From assembly GCA_022393335.1 (NCBI GenBank), contig JAJEKB010000542.1:297189-361188 (forward strand): a stretch of 64,000 nucleotides of DNA, read 5' to 3'. Positions 24,588 through 35,614 of this stretch are shown piece by piece. The first letter of the stretch is position 1. The number at the start of each line of letters is the position of its first letter. The translations under genes and the position numbers were made by a program. The notes beneath the pieces were generated by a model. That model was not told where the DNA came from. It ran no database searches and was given only the letters and a program-made list of their open reading frames with translations. This DNA is from Macrotrachela quadricornifera. Lineage: Eukaryota; Rotifera; Eurotatoria; Philodinida; Philodinidae.

Positions 24588-24831
24588 TGTACAAAGTACT
24601 GTAGCCATAAAACGTGCAGAAAATATTCTGAATGTGATTTCCAAGTTGAAGCTATTTTTTCTTATGATGGTGAAATAACAGTTTCAACATCCAATGAAGG
24701 TATATGTATGCAAACATGCAGGTGGTGCTTCAATTCATTTTGGGTTATAAATTATACCTGATCCAAAATTGAAAAGTTTAGGAAAACGACGTGAACAACT
24801 AAAAAAAACAGGACCAGCTTTATCTCGTTAA
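24588..24831 (+). pseudogene. Degenerate FLYWCH-like zinc-finger fragment
   Basis: A short frame reads CTKYCSHKTCRKYSECDFQ then VEAIFSYDGEITVSTSNEG. After a frame break it continues PDPKLKSLGKRREQLKKTG and ends PALSR before TAA. This follows the FLYWCH/MULE-associated pattern: Cys-rich core, 'D-G-x-I' strand, His-x-PDP segment, then K-x-K-R-R-E-x-L-K. An expected His-containing motif is visible only in a shifted frame (MHAGGASIHFG), so at least one frameshift has occurred. There is no start codon or splice partner. Interpreted as a dead remnant of a transposase-associated or host FLYWCH gene. Confidence 0.4.
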
Positions 24832-24991
24832 CTTTTTGTATGTTCTTTTTTTCGTTATATATAATTAATAATTATGTTATTTCTTTTCAAACTAAATAAA
24901 CTATAGCGGGCTCAAAACAATGGATAGCTGGGCTCACGAGATATAAAATATTTTTTTGAGTCCGGTAAAATTCGTCCGGGCTCAAAAAAAT

Positions 24992-27506
24992 GCTTGTCCC
25001 TTGATTTTTCTATCATCTTCATTCAGACAAATATCATTCTAATTTTTAAATTCTTTTGATAGACATCAATACACTTGTGAATGTTCATTCAAACCTATAT
25101 AATGCGTCTAGTGTAGACATTTATTTCCTTTTAAATAAAAATAAATTGGTCATTATTAATACTCTTTTTTTTATTTTAAATTGTGCAAAATGAACAGTTA
25201 ATTTTACAAATAACACATTCAAACATTTTCTTTTCAATTAGAAATTGATTGTAGAAAAAGAAATACATTTAATCCAAGATAATATAAGATACAAGCAAAT
25301 TGATACTAACTATTGTAATAGAATGTTTAAGAAAATTAACTTCATTTATTATTATATAATATGAGAAGTTCATTCACATTCATATTTATCTTTCATAGCA
25401 TGGAATGTTTCTACAATGACCAATATTATTATAATCAAACTAATAGATTGAATTATTCCATAATGTCAGTATTTAACTAACAATTGTATTTTATTCCGTC
25501 ACGCTATGTCAGTAGATAATAATACAGAATGACCTGAAGTTACTTTACTGTAAAAAAAAGTTGAATATCTTCATTACGGACCGAGCAAACGAGCTGATTT
25601 TTTTATCAATGATAGAGAATATATTTAGACATTGAATCTATGCAAACAAAGTTAGAGAAAGAAACATTGTTAAATATCACAATGAACCTCAACAAAACAA
25701 TTTTAGTTTTTTTTCACACGTATAAAACAAAACAATTTATGATAAAGAAAGGTCAATTTATTCGAATAAAATGTAATCCATCAAATAAACTTGTGAATAA
25801 CACATATGTATTTTTATTTGTTATTTATCTCCTTTTACTCTACTATAATCCATGTTGATACCTCATAATCTTTTTTTCTTTTCTATATCTAAAAAAAGTA
25901 AAATTGTTTTGTTGAGGCTGATAACAATACTTAACAAGATGTTTCTCTAGGCATGTCGTTATGACTATAAAGTTTGAACATGCCTCTATCATCAATTAAA
26001 AAAAACAGCTTATTTGCTCGAGTCATAATGGAGAGATTCAAGGTTTTTCTCGATCAAATGACTTTGACGCCACATGCTGCATATTAGTTTGAAAGTCGTA
26101 AAGTATAATTATAACAGATTCTAATTTATATGACGCTATGTTTATATTTTGTACAAATCAACAAAATTGTATGTATATTGAATACAATAGTTTAATGATT
26201 AGTTTACAATTTGATTTTTAAACAAGATGATATTCTTTATTTATATAATTGAATTAAATAAATTATAAATTTATTATTTGCATTTTTTTCATTAAAATAA
26301 TTTCGCCTTTGTCTTTTAAAAAAGTCTTTATTTGAATTAATTTATGATAATTATTTCCTTGACACATTCGTTTTTAGTTTAGCTTTGTTTAATATAAGAT
26401 TAAATCTCTTTGGCTTTTCATTTTACTGTTAGATTTTAATGGATGAAAAAAAAAGGAAAAAAACAGAATAGTAAGAGGATCTTTTTACCAAAGGCCAAGC
26501 TCGACATCTGTTACTCTCATCATGCACAACACGTCACACATTTACTTTCTTTTTTTAACAACAGAACATAAAAGAGAATAGAATAAGTAAATGAATGATG
26601 TTTTCATTGTTGTCAGTACTACATTTTTTTCTCTTTTACACATTTCTTATCATCGTCACAACATTTTAAATCTTAAAACAAAAAAAAAAAAAGAATTTTT
26701 TCTTATTCTAATTTTTCTTAAATCAAAGAGAGAAAAAAAAATAAATTTATGACTTTTATTCAATCAATCTTTCTTTATTCAAACAATTATTTGTCGGCAT
26801 TTCTATAGAAGAAAGTAGAAAACATTTTCAAAAAGAATGAATGAACATCGATAGAGTTACCACGACCACCATGTTCGTTTTCTCTTCTTTCTCTCTATCC
26901 GTTCTTCTCCAAACAACAGCAACCACTACCGTCGCCTTATATACACATATTTGAATTCTGTTACCGGCACACACATTCACACGCACATTCTCTTTTTCTT
27001 TTTTTTTACTTTCTCTCATATTTTTTTTCTTTCACTATATTCTCTTTATACTTGCTTTTGCTTGTTTGCGCAGAGCTTGCGATGTGTGAGTGTATTTGCA
27101 TGTATATATGTAATGATGGCGGAGAGGAATTTATACATGATTGTATACATATACACATATCGTTCTGCCATCGATTCAATCTATTTTGTCACATATATAT
27201 ATATATGTATATACTTGTCTTTTTTTTCATAGAGATGGTGAACTTAGTCCCTATAGAAACATATCTATCGATTAGGTGAGAAAGAGAAAAAAAAAGGAAT
27301 GAAAGGAATTTTATTCTATGTCATCAGAAATATTTTATAAGTATTCAGAGAAAAGTAACATGCATGTTTATACTATATAAGATAAATTCAGTTGTATTCA
27401 TTTATATGAATTAAAATTTTTAATTTTTTTATTTCTTTTTTTTTTTGTTTTGTAGATTTTTCTCTAAAATTATAGAATAATTTCGATTGTATTATAAAAG
27501 CAATTA
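24992..27506. other. gene-poor region upstream of DYNLT1
   Basis: No exon could be supported. The 72-codon frame at 25640 and the frames at 26828-27279 lie in simple sequence and overlap one another. A YY1-like AATGATGGCGGAG occurs at 27111-27123, about 390 bp upstream of DYNLT1. (AT)n lies near 27195. An acceptor-like TTTTGTAG near 27456 suggests a 5' UTR intron for DYNLT1. Confidence 0.4.
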
Positions 27507-27900
27507 ATGGATGATACAAATGAAACAAGTTTTGTTGTTGATGAAGTATCAAATGTAATAAAAGAATCAATTGAAGCAACAATTGGTTCTCAATCATATC
27601 AACAAGCAAAAATTAATACATGGACATCAAATATTGTTGAAGCTATACTTAATTCATTAACAAAATTAAATAAACCATTTAAATATATTGTATCATGTGT
27701 TATTATGCAAAAAAATGGAGCTGGTTTACATACAGCAAGTTCATGTTTTTGGGATAATACAACCGATGGATCATGTACTGTTCGGTAAGAATAAATAAAA
27801 ATAATTAATTTATTATTATTATTTTTTTTTGTTTTTATTTTTTAGTTGGGAAAATAAATCAATGTATGCTATTGTCTCCGTATTTGGCTTGTCGATCTGA
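27507..27900 (+). CDS. DYNLT1: Dynein light chain Tctex-type 1
   Basis: Two exons, 27507-27784 and 27846-27900, with a 61-nt intron give 110 aa, the normal length for this family (human 113). Diagnostic blocks are nearly invariant across animals: [54 protein letters not shown] and the C-terminus IVSVFGLSI. The protein is a homodimeric light chain of cytoplasmic and axonemal dynein that binds the intermediate chain and some cargoes. The start is the ATG giving MDDTNETSF, matching the family N-terminus. The gene is convergent with CNNM, with 255 bp between stop codons. No anomalies. Confidence 0.97.
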
Positions 27901-28155
27901 TTTCTTTTATTTCTTTTCTTTAATCCTTATCGAATGAACGAATATGTGGATATATTAAAAAACAAATAAAAGACAAAAAAATATCAATAATTTCTTGTGA
28001 TTTAGTTTTCTTTTTTTTTTAATTTGAAAGAAAAAAAAAATATATAAGACAATACATATAAAAGAGAACAAGAAAACAAAATGAATATTTCATAGTAAAA
28101 ATTAATAAATTGATTATACAAAAATTTTTGTATATATATATATATAAATGTCATT

Positions 28156-31100
28156 TTATGAGGGCGAACATTTTTTTGCATTTAACATAGAACGAGCACG
28201 TTTAGGTTTATTTATTAAATTATTATTATCATTATTTGACGTATCATTTTGATCAGATGATAAAGAATTCATTAAAATATTTGTATCCGAACGAGTAGGA
28301 AATAAATTAGATGGTGATGTTCTTCGACGTTGTTGTATATCACGACCTTGATCAATTAAATACTCGTTTTCTTGGCCATGATCATTATTGATTGTCTGAA
28401 TATATCAACAACAATAATATTATTATTATTATTCAAAGGTAAAAATAACCTTGATTTTTTTTATATACGAATATATAAATCCATTGGTAAATAAAAAAGT
28501 AGTCAAAAGATGAAAAGAGTTCTTCTTTATGGATTAGAAAATTTCAATGAGAAAAAGAAACAAAATTTTTGTTCTACTAAAATCTTATAAAATACTTTTT
28601 AATCCTCTCTAATAGAAACAAAATGTATATATAAATATATATTTACATGTTCCTGATTATCATCAAATATTCTATTGATATCCATATTTGAATTAAAAAC
28701 TTCTTCATTTGAACTATGTAAATTATTATATTCTTTATTATTCATATGATTTTCACTTGATTGTTCTGAATGATGTACATTTAATAAAAGTGGATTACAA
28801 ATTAGTCCTGTTGATGAAGATCGATGTTGATCTGTTAAAGAATTTTCATGAGAATTTATTTCTTGTTGTTTATTTATATTAAATTGATCAAATGTATTTA
28901 ATGAATGAATAACATTAAAAACTGATGATGATGATGTTGGTTTATTTATATGTGAAGAATCATTTATTGTTTGTTGTTTATCTTTATCAGTATGATATAT
29001 ACGTTGAAAATTAGTTAAATTATTTTTATCAATTGGTGTATTTGTTACAGCTGACTTAAATAAAAATAAAAATATAAAGTTTGGTTTTTTTTGAGAAAAA
29101 AAAAAAAAATTTTTTTTTACAATTTCATCAAGTGCATTTGATAATAATTGTTCAGGTAGCATACGTTTTTGATGTGGATCATTACTACGTTGTCTTTGTG
29201 TTGCACGAACAGCTGCTAACCAAACAAGACGATGAATTTGTAAAACATGTATTTCATTATTTACAATTAAATTATAATCAGGTATAAATATTGAAAAAAT
29301 TTCATCAAGTAAATTTTTAATATTATTTATTTTTGTATTTATTGTTAATATATGATCAAGAAATTGATGAATATCTTTAATAGTTTTATTTTTATTAAGT
29401 AATGCTGATGATGCAAAAGAACTAAATGGACCTATTGTTGACATTATATTTTCAATACCAGATTCTAATATTGCATTTCCTTGTATAACTAATGTAAATA
29501 ATTCATATCGATAATCTTTTTTATATAAATATATTGAATCTGTTGATTGATTCATTTGTCGTTTAATTGTTGCATATATATTATAATTAAGAAGAGTTTT
29601 TAAAATTTCTTGAGATATAAAACCTGATGTAAATTGTTGAACGTCTAAATAAAATATTAAAAAATTGATTTTTGAATAAGAATGGATTTATTCTAGAAAT
29701 GAATACTATTAAGCAAAATCTAGGAACAAAAAATATTTTTACGCACCATTAAAAGCTATACATATGAACTATAATTAGAATTAGTAGATTAATAAATAAC
29801 AATTTATGATTAAAAAATTTAAAATAGAAAATTCTTAAATAGAAACCTACTTGTACTTAAAAATTGAAATACAGCTATTTTTAATTGTGGACTTATTGAA
29901 GGACCTATATGAAGAGAATTTATTTAATTAAATTTTAATATAAAATCTTCAAATAAACCTCGAACAGGTCGTTTAATTAATGCTGTATAATCCATTGTTT
30001 TAGCTCGTTTACGTTGAATTTTAGTACGATTATCCGCTAAAAATAAAATAAATAATCAGTACTTCAAAGCAAAATGAACATCTTATTTCAATAATATCTC
30101 ACTTAAAGGTATTTCCTCTCATGAAAAACCTATCTCAGATGAAGTGCCTGCAAATCATATATTGGTATTATAGTAAACTATTCAGTCTCATACAATGATC
30201 TTTGATAGAAATATCCACACAGCATGAATCAAAAGTAGCTGATTTGGCATTTCCAATTTCTTGGATCAGATTTATTTTTTTTTGTTTGAAAAGTATGTCA
30301 GGCCTGATAGAATCCTTTTTTAAAATTCTTATTTTTTACGTCTACAAGAAGGATGATAAATTCAACACTTGAAAAAAAGCACTTCAAATATAATGGTGCA
30401 TTTATATAAGAGCTTTTATATATAATGAAACAAAGCGTAATTTAGCAAGTCTATCAGGCCCTACAACATTCGATTCTTTTCCAAACAAAAACATTTCGAA
30501 AAAATCTAAAGATGGACTATCCTTCCATATATTCATCTTCGTTTCGACTTTTTTTTTTATGAGGAAAAGTTCATTTCCTTTTAGATATTTATCATATAAT
30601 TTTTCTTTAAAAATAAAATAAAATTTACTAAAAAAATCAGCTTCTTCTATAATTTCTCTTTGTAACATTTCTTCAATAACATCTTCAAGTGTAATTATTC
30701 CAACTGTTTTATATACTACATCATTATTATCTTCATTATTCCCTGATTCTTGTACAAGTGCAATATGCCAACGTGCTAAAATAACAAATAATAGTAATAA
30801 AAATTATTCTTATCATTTATTATTCTACCTTTAAGAAATTCTTGCATTAAATCATATAATGAATCCGTTATTTTTGTATAACCATATGGATCTAATTATT
30901 ATTATTATAAAAACAAAATATTAATAAAAAAAAAAAAACTATTTAACATACGAGTATGAAATTCAAGAAGATTTTTTACAGTTAAATGATATTGTTCTGG
31001 TGTAATTAAAGCAAAATCTCGTATTTTAACAATACCAATAACATTTGTTCTAAAGAGAAAAAAAAAATATATAGAATAATACAAAAGTGTTTAGTGGAAA

Positions 31101-32568
31101 TAAAATCATTGAAATATTTATTAACATCTTCTTTAGAATGGATGCATCTTATATCGATAGATATCTAATAAATTATTAGTTCTAACGATGAAATCAAAAA
31201 TTTTAGAACTATCTTATTTACATATTAAATAATTTAATTCGAAAAACTAAATACAAACTTTTCATTTGAATAAACAGGAATACGTGAAAAACCATGTTTA
31301 TGTATATCAAGTAATAATTCTGTATCTGTTTTACGATCTTTATCAAGCATATAAACATCAGGTAATAAAGTCATTGCATCTTTTACAGTTTTTTGACGTA
31401 ATGAAAGTACACCTTAAATATATATATAGAAAATTTTCTTTATAATAAATTCTCTTTTATATATATATATATATATTAACCTGTAATAACATCAAGTTCA
31501 GGTTTTTCAATATCAGCACTAATTTTTGAAAGCATTCCAGCTATTTGATCACGTGTATAAGAAGCTGTTACTTCTTGTCCAAGAATTTTATCAAGAATAA
31601 AACCTAATGGATATGATATAATTCCTGTTATAAACATACACATCCATGTTATGACATGTGTACGTGCACCAATAACTAAACCATAACGTGAACATATAGC
31701 TTGAGGAATAATTTCACCCATAAGTACAATCATTATTGTTGAACCAATAACAGCAAATACACCATGAACAATTGAATCAAGTAAAACTGTACCTAATGAA
31801 TTAACTAAAACATTTGCTATAACAATTGAACATAATAAAAAATTGCCACGTCTTCTTAATGGTAATACACGTCGAGCATAATAACGCATTGATGAATCTT
31901 CAGATTCGGCAATTAAACATAAATCATTAACACTTAATGACATTAAACCCAAATTTAAACCACTAAAATTAATTTCTTTTTTAATATTCAAAAAAAAAAA
32001 GAATCTTTTCTTTTATTTACCTAAAAAAACCCGAAATAGTAAATAACATAAAAATTAAACATATTTTTGCTGCAAGTGGTAATCGATTTTTTTCTCGTAA
32101 AAATAAAAAATATGAACCATCTAATTGTTTATTATTTTGTAATTGAGTTGTATTTGATATAAATGATGTTGATAAAAGACAAACAAATATTGATGAATGA
32201 GCTTTTGATACACCTTTAAGATGAATATTTAATTCAATAATTGATGAAGATGATAATGGATATATAGGCGATATAAAATCAGTTTTTTTACATTTATTTG
32301 ATGATCCTGAAAATACAATTGAACTATTACCAAGATTAAAACCACTTATATAAAGACGAAATTTTTTTTCTTCACCAAGTATCCAACCATGTTTAGGTTC
32401 AAATGGTATAACTGTTTCTTTATCATTTGAAAAAACAAGAAATTGAGTAATTAATGGTTTATCATTTGCTAATTTTAAAGGAGATAATGTTGTTATTTTT
32501 GTCATTTGAGATAATACATTATGAATATTTAGAAGAAAAATCAATGATAAAGATATATAATATGTCAT
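28156..32568 (-). CDS. CNNM: CNNM / ancient conserved domain metal transporter (Mg2+ type)
   Basis: Eleven minus-strand exons (32568-32021, 31962-31481, 31412-31259, 31049-30952, 30891-30829, 30775-30629, 30036-29959, 29904-29851, 29644-29121, 29054-28647, 28395-28156) join in frame to about 931 aa. In order: signal peptide and extracellular domain (1-165); DUF21/CNNM transmembrane domain with FFSGLNLGLMSLS, NVLVNSLGTVLLD and GEIIPQAICSRYG; a CBS pair (VKDAMTLLP, GFSRIPVYS, VGIITLEDVIEEML); then TDNRTK and the cyclic-nucleotide-binding-like domain (SISPQLKIAVFQFLS, FTLVIQGNAILESG, IPDYNLIV); and a disordered tail. It mediates or regulates Mg2+ efflux at the basolateral membrane. The 592-nt intron 6 is long for this locus. 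The ATG directly abuts an AG, so trans-splicing or a 5' UTR intron is likely. A 66-nt intron at 29055-29120 is stop-free and could be retained. Confidence 0.93.
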
Positions 32569-32715
32569 CTAAAAATAAATGATACATTGTATACTATTTT
32601 TCTTATTCTTATCTGATATTTTGTTCTTTTTACATGATATAGTTAATGTGTCGATCATTTAGTTCATAGGAATGAATAAGTAAATGTTAGATCGAATAAA
32701 ACGTTTTTTGATGAA

Positions 32716-32729
32716 GCAATAGAGGGCGC
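32716..32729 (+). promoter_or_regulatory. CTCF-like site between CNNM and MYCBP
   Basis: GCAATAGAGGGCGC matches the CTCF core consensus CCASYAGRKGGCRS at 12 of 14 positions by hand alignment. It lies in the 425-bp divergent intergenic space, about 150 bp upstream of the CNNM start and 265 bp upstream of MYCBP. GC-rich motifs are rare in this AT-rich DNA. The role is inferred from motif and position only. Confidence 0.35.
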
Positions 32730-32993
32730 GCAATTATATAGTAAATTGAATAAATTATGAATTATTTTGTTAAAAAAAAAATTGTTTTGCATTTAAAAGA
32801 AAAAAAAACGAAGGTAAAATGAAATTTTTTCATTTTCATGTTCTTATTCAAGAATGTTTGATGTTGAATAAGCGAGGGAAAAAGAAAAAAAAAGGAATAT
32901 TGTTTATTAATCCATTTTATTCATTCATTCCGAAGAAATAAAATAAAAGCACGTGAACATTATTTTATTTCTATATATATATATAAAATAAAT

Positions 32994-33332
32994 ATGTCAT
33001 CAAATCCACCAAATTCACCAATAATTGATTCTGCATCAGGTTCATCATCAGATCGTACATCATCACCACCTTCATTATCATTATCTACAGAAGTATTTAA
33101 TCGTTTACAAGCTTTTCAAGTTTACCTTGAAATATCAGGTTCGATTGATGCATTAACAGATTGTGTTGCACAACTTAATATATCATATTCTTTATCATAT
33201 TCATCACCACTTGAACAATTTAAAGCTATACTTCGTTCAAAAATACCACAAACAATTGAAGCTGATTGTTTACAACAAGAAATTGATGAACTTAAATTAC
33301 AAATTGCTCAATTAAAACATAAACAAAATTAA
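32994..33332 (+). CDS. MYCBP: c-Myc-binding protein homologue (MYCBP/AMY-1)
   Basis: A single exon encodes 112 aa. The first 30 residues are Ser/Pro-rich and probably disordered. The remainder follows MYCBP: FQVYLEISGSIDALTDCVAQL corresponds to the FRRYLEKSGVLDTLTK block, then a short loop, LEQFKAILRS, and a C-terminal heptad-like helix (CLQQEIDELKLQIAQLKHK) forming the coiled coil. MYCBP binds the N-terminus of Myc and AKAP proteins and is also found with ciliary/radial-spoke-type complexes. The length is close to the family's (about 103 aa). It is divergent from CNNM, with 425 bp between start codons. The ATG is the first in frame, and the Ser-rich extension is lineage-specific. Confidence 0.82.
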   Translation: MSSNPPNSPIIDSASGSSSDRTSSPPSLSLSTEVFNRLQAFQVYLEISGSIDALTDCVAQLNISYSLSYSSPLEQFKAILRSKIPQTIEADCLQQEIDELKLQIAQLKHKQN

Positions 33333-35614
33333 TAATTATATTCCGTTTATTTTCTAGTTATTTGTTCTATTATATAATTAGATAAAAGAATATAACAATC
33401 AATGAATAAATAAGAAATAGAAAAGAATAAAAATTAAATTTCACAAATAAAATATAGTAGAAAGAAAAAATTATTTTCTATAAAGATAAAACTATAGATT
33501 TGTATAAGCAAAGAAGGAATAAAAATAGAATATATGATATCATATTTCTCATTGTTTGGTGAATGAAACACTGTTATTTACCTTATAATGTGACTCTTTC
33601 AAACAATTAACCAATATATATGCATAGATAAAATCTTAATTGATACTTATTTTTCATTGCATTTAATAGAATCTTTCTGAAATGTCATTTGATATTATTG
33701 ATAGTCATGAATAATTGAGAAGTAAAGAAGTAAAAAGCAAACCATTTACATATGCAAAGAAAACTTTAAGAATTTCGCTGGTAGCGATGAAAAGTAATCC
33801 AAGTTTGATTAAGAAATAAACTATGAAATCAGTTTTTTTTTATATTTTGATAACAAGAAAGAAAAATAAAGATCAATGGATGTCAATCATCTACAATATA
33901 GTTAACAAATAGTAACAAACGGAGATTAAGTTATAATCCTATGAAAAATGATCCTATATATTATATAACTATTTGTCAAATGGTCGATCTTGATAGAGTG
34001 ATATTTAAAAATTTTTATGCAAGTATGTCAATTGAATCCTACACTAAAAATACTTATTCTACAGTATATTGAAGTAAGCGTTAGATACTAGGATATTATT
34101 ACTATATGATATAAATATAGATCGATTAATCATCGTCAATTAAAATGAATGTTTGAATAAAGAGAATTCATATAATAAATGATTTATTTGAGCGTTAATC
34201 ATCATGACAGTCTGTTAAAGATAATTCCATAATTATATTATTTGCAGTATCATATGAACGATCAGAATACATAATAAATATAAATAAGAATATTATTAGA
34301 CATATGTCGAAGTATCTCATTTAAAATTATTTATCTTTCAACCAAAACTTCAATTACCTGACAATTTTTTATATATAATCAAAAAATATGCCAATAGATG
34401 CTTGTAATGATGTTATTGGAAAATATATTCAAACTTGGATTATGTGCTTGATAGATAATAGATAGAAATAGTTCGTAAGTCAACAAACGAAACAGAATGA
34501 AATTAATACAAGCAGTATGTACATCTATGTTAGATGATGTTTCAGTAAGCTCTCTCAATCAAGAGAACTGAGCTCTGTCTGAAAAGGGTGAGAGAAACTG
34601 TACTGTAATTGATGTATTCGAAGAAAAAACGGATAAAAGACTAAAACTCAAAAGAAAGAATGTATAACCAAAAAAAAACGATATCCATTCCAACAAAAAA
34701 CACACTGAGACAGAGAAAAGGAAGAATAAAGAATGATATTGAAGATAACATTCTTTCAAACGAACAGAAAAGACAAGCGAGAACAAATTGAGCGCTAATA
34801 GTTTCATACCAAGCTAATGATATACTACATGATACATGAACTTCGACTTTTTTCAGATTATTATGCATTTGTAGCTGATAATGTAGTAGTGAGCAATATT
34901 TCAATTACTTCTCTCGTTGAATTAATCATCATCAAAAAACTATCGAAAAAATATATCAATATGCTATCTTCTGTTCTAGCACTCATACAATTGCAGAAAA
35001 TGGACTATCCCAATCAATATGCTATTTAAATTGTAGTTTAGTTAGTGAAATCATGTGCACCTATCTATCCCTTCGTTGCTTCCATAATAACAAGCGTAAT
35101 AACTACTGAAAATAAGAAAAAAAAAGTATACTTATTTTATGTGCAAGTTATATCTCTGGACAAAAGCCTTTTCTTCTTCTCTGTTTCTATGATATTATTC
35201 TTTGTACTATATTTATTCTCAAATAAAGATATGACATGATGGTTTTGTTTTATTGTGATCTATCCATTATGCTGAAATTAATTTCTCACGTTATGTCTTA
35301 ATAAAGCAAAGAGGAAAAAATTTCTTTAGTTGAAAATAAATCGATTAATAAAATAGGTTTTAATGATCAGATTTCTATAACAATATTTTGTTTTTCAAAT
35401 AAATCGACATATATTCTATATTACTCGATAAGAAGACTTACAATCACGTGCTTCTTTTATTCAAAATACACGTCTTTCCTTTTATCTTGACAGATACTTG
35501 AGTGATTATAGAAAAAAAATAATATCGGTGCAAATAGAACATTTTTTGATAAATATTCAAAATAACAGAACAATTTATTTTATAAAGAGAAAAAATAATG
35601 CAGATTTTTTGTTA
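33333..35614. other. gene-poor AT-rich region
   Basis: Contains the 3' region of MYCBP and, at the right end, that of the oxidase. Several 60-90 codon frames at 34559-35239 overlap on both strands and have no domains; I do not call them. No RNA gene or clear repeat was seen. Confidence 0.45.

Larger units (their letters stand above)
24374..24991. mobile_element. Inverted-repeat-bounded element with terminal hairpin and FLYWCH-like relic
   Basis: The unit is bounded by a perfect 12-bp inverted repeat: ATTTTTTTGAGC at 24374-24385 and GCTCAAAAAAAT at 24980-24991. The right end also forms a strong hairpin: ATTTTTTTGAGTCCGG at 24950-24965 pairs with CCGGGCTCAAAAAAAT at 24976-24991, 15 of 16, with a 10-nt loop. 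GAGCCCG/CGGGCTC-type motifs recur near 24405, 24908 and 24931, like terminal subrepeats of a DNA transposon. It encloses a decayed FLYWCH-like coding fragment. It is plausibly a non-autonomous or decayed MULE-type element; the superfamily is inference. Confidence 0.5.

Noticed and set aside
26828..27279. Overlapping frames of 63-93 codons upstream of DYNLT1
   Set aside because: Simple-sequence (AT, CA, TC) composition, mutually overlapping on both strands, no domains.
28599..29555. A separate minus-strand gene of unknown family (first thought PRR5-like)
   Set aside because: Its blocks (SPQLKIAVFQFLS, LVIQGNAILESG, IPDYNLIV) match the C-terminal cNMP-like domain of CNNM, and the splice phases join it to the upstream CBS exons through TDNRTK.
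30402..30668. 88-codon frame as the CNNM C-terminus or a small gene
   Set aside because: Only its first codons are exon 6 of CNNM. A GT donor after EEADFF joins in frame to the exon at 30036, and the remainder is intron.
34559..35239. Cluster of overlapping 64-87 codon frames
   Set aside because: They overlap on both strands, are hydrophobic and Ser/Phe-rich, with no splice partners or recognisable motifs.
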